Part shown: positions 9,301-12,300 of the stretch, one piece after another | Layout: each line of letters opens with the position of its first letter | How positions within the stretch are numbered: the first letter of the stretch is position 1 | NCBI GenBank assembly: GCA_026770585.1 | Contig: MU646866.1 | Coordinates: 92,801-107,329, forward strand | DNA from: Baffinella frigidus | Lineage: Eukaryota > Cryptophyceae > Cryptomonadales > Baffinellaceae | Length of the DNA stretch: 14,529 bases | Direction of reading: 5' to 3' | The notes under the pieces: model-generated | The model's input: the letters and a program-made list of their open reading frames with translations, nothing else | What the model was told of the DNA's origin: nothing | The model's database searches: none | Program-made: the position numbers and the translations under genes

Positions 9301-12300
9301 ATAAAGCGCAACTTTACTGTAAAGCGACTTGACCAGTGGGCATTTATGTAGTAACTTTCGTTGATTGGTCACGTAACAAGCCATATATCGGCCAGGCACG
9401 AGGTTGGAACACACTATCCTGGTACAAATATTTACAGCCCCACATATAAATAGGATCTTCCAGCATTCTCGAGTGGAAGCGTGCATCAGCGCAGTCTCCC
9501 CGTCGAAATCCACGTGCGCGACATTCGCCTTGGACCTGAAACGCATGAAGCAACTTGACTATAAAGCGACTTTGGATGGAAGGGGAGAGGTGGCTTTACT
9601 GCGGTGACTTTTGACCGTAAGGCAACGAAGGTTACTTTACTGAGGGCGAAGTGATTTTACTAAGTGCGAAATCCACGTGTGCGACGTTCGCCTTGCACCT
9701 GAAAAGGGAGAGATGGCTTAACAATAAAGCGACTTGACTGTAGAGCAACTTAACCGGACGTGCAGACCCCAAAACATCGTCCGAGTACCCTCAACCCCAA
9801 ACGCCAAGACCAAATCTGGGACATAAACTATTCGGTGACGGAGCTGATACCTGAGGATCTCCCACTCGAGAATGCTGGAGCATCCTATTTGCATGTGGGG
9901 TTGTAAATATTTGTACCAGGATAACGAAACCAACCTCGTGACTGTGCAATTTTCGCACAGTTACGTGACCAACCTCGCGAAAGTTACTACACGATTGTCC
10001 ACTTGCAAAAGCAAACGGTTTTAAATAGGCCCCTCTTGCATTCTCGTGTGGTCCGCCACGACAAGCAACCTCCCATTACAGTTATCTCCCGAGATTCAAA
10101 TAAACAGCTGATAAGCTCCGCCAGTGAATCATCTGTAGGACCCTACGGATAGCCTACCGTAGGGTCCTACAAATGGTGCACTGAGGGGATAGGTTATGGA
10201 GACATCCCTTGGTAGCCCGCTGCGCAGTGGATACCTGCTGATGAGCTCCGCCAGGACAAGCGCGTGGCCATCCTTCGCGGATCAGCGATCCGCAGCGGAG
10301 AAAGCCCCTCATAGTCTGGGAGATGTGCTGTAATCAATTAGGCGGCCTAATGAATTCTTGTGCTCCCCTATGTAATTCCTCTTGTTGAACCTCCCATCAA
10401 AGCGCAACTGAAGGATAACCTGAGCAGCTCTGCTACCACTTCGTGGTCCGCTGTGTGGTGCATACCTGAGCAGCTCTGCTAAGACGGCGTAAATGGCTCC
10501 AAGATGGCCATAGTAGTTGAGTAAAAAGTGCTGCCCGCGTGGCCGTGCTTCGCAGCAATCAGCAGCGGAGGTCTCCTCGACTTAATTGGGCAGCCTAATT
10601 AACTCGTAGGATCCCCTATGTAATTCCTCCTATTCCGAGATTGAACCAAGGGATATACCTGATGAGCTCTGCTACCACAAGCGCGTGGCCGTGTTTCGCA
10701 GCGATCAGCCGCGGAGAAAGCCCTTCGTGGTCTGGGAACTGTCCTTGAATTAATTAGGAGGTCTGAACAAATCTTAGGCTCCCCTATGTAATTCCTCCTA
10801 TTGAACCTCCTATCAAAGTGTGTCTATGAAAGTGCAACTAAGGGATGTACCTGATGAGCTCCGCCACGACGAGCGCGTGGCCGTGTTTCGCAGCGACCAG
10901 GAGAGGTGAGAGCCCTTCGTGGTCTCCTCTAGTTAATTAGCAGGCCTAACCAACTCTGAGGCTCCCCTATGTCATTCCTCCTATTCAACCTCCTATCACA
11001 GTTATCTTCTGCAATTACAATGAGGGATGAACCTGATGAGCTCCGCTACCACAAGCGCGTGGCCGTGTTTCGCAGCAACCAGGAGGGGTGAGAGCCCTTC
11101 GTGGTCTGGCAGGTCCACTGAGCATCCTGCCTGTAGGGGTTTGGTATGCAGGGTTTGAGTTTAGGGATCGGGGTTTGGGATGAGGTGCTGTTGAGTTGGA
11201 GGGGGGCGCCGTTTACCCTCAATTCAGGCAAAACACGTTCCGTGTTCAGGGTTGACGGTATAGGATCGATGAGCAGCGGAGAAAGCCCTGCATGGCCACA
11301 CAGCGGGCTTCGAGGGTTTCGGTCCCGCTTAGCGGTAACGAGAACAAATTTGCATCAGAATATCCTTAAAGTTAACTGTTCACAGGGTAAGTTGACTTTT
11401 GATGAAAGGTCCGTAGTCCACCGTGTGGTCTGGGAGGTCCATCGCGCACCCCGCCTGCAGGCAACTTATGGGCAAATCTTAAGTCAATCTCCCACGAATG
11501 CACTCGGATTCCGAGTGCATTTGTATGGGGGTTGACTTAAGAAACCATCCATTTGCCCAAACGTGTTTGCGGTCTGGGGTTAAGAGGTTGGGATTTGGGA
11601 TAGGTGTTGGCGCGGTGGGGGGGGGGGCGCTGTTTACACTCAATCGAAGCACAAGACACAGGACATGTCAGTCGGAAGCTGGACACGACACAGGACACGA
11701 GGGGACCGCGCTCTGGTCCCTACTCCTTACCCAAACCATCAAGGCCCAACCTATACACCACGCTACCTACCCTCCGGCCGTCGCCAGTGTTTGAGGGGTG
11801 GGGTAAGGTATACGGAACAGAAGGGGGTTAGGGTTTAGGGTCGGCAGGGTTGTAGGGGCAGGGTTTTAGGGGTGGGGTAAGGTGTAGGGTGCGCCTGGAG
11901 GAGCACGCGTGCAGTGAGAGGGTCCCCGCGAGCCGCGCTGCCTCACTACTGGAAAGCCCCAGGGGAAGTTTCAAAAAGTAGCGGAAGCATTTGCGTCCGC
12001 TACTTTGGAGCCATTTTCACCTCAAACGGCAATTTCTGCCCCAAGGTCATGACCAAAAATCGTCAAAAGGCAACAATAGTGTCGTGTCCAGAGAAATTGA
12101 GACTTCCCCGGTGGCTTTGCAGTAGCACCTCTCTCTCTGGTCTCGAGCACTAACTTGATCCGGGGAACCCTATGTTTCTTTTATTTGATTCATTTGAACA
12201 TTTCTGCACGAATGATTTAATATCACTAGTGAGAACGAATTGTGCAGTAATTTTCATTGCCATCACATTAAAGAAAAATAAGTATCCCCGGATAAAACTT

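Larger units (their letters stand above)
9300..9755. repeat. Degenerate AAAGCGACTTGAC repeats
   Basis: ACTGTAAAGCGACTTGAC and variants recur at 9315-9335, 9550-9575, 9640-9655 and 9720-9752 between exon-4 fragments. They are irregular and non-coding. Confidence 0.4.
9347..9991. mobile_element. Large inverted repeat, 130-bp arms
   Basis: Arms 9347-9476 and 9862-9991 are both 130 bp. The inner 62 bp match at about 57 positions, including CCTGGTACAAATATTTACA and CCAGCATTCTCGAGTGG. The outer part shares TGTAGTAACTTTCG, TTGGTCACGTAAC and CACGAGGTTGG. The left arm ends inside an exon-4 copy. Confidence 0.6.
10325..11010. repeat. Introner-like intron repeats in the ankyrin exon array
   Basis: Four stretches (about 10325-10415, 10575-10655, 10740-10845, 10925-11015) share TTAATTAG, GGCTCCCCTATGT, AATTCCTCCTATT and AACCTCCTATCA, and follow the exon-3-type donors on the minus strand. 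They correspond in order to the 1596-1731 element (CTAATTAAATTTACTATGCC, TCCTCCTATCCAACCTCC, CAGTTATCTTC). The last retains CAGTTATCTTCTG, and a scrap at 10078-10096 retains CAGTTATCTCCCGAGA. Confidence 0.5.

Noticed and set aside
10484-10530. 47-bp micro-intron inside an exon-3 copy
   Set aside because: The insert does not have GT/GC...AG ends in any placement I tried, so an insertion damaging the copy is more likely.
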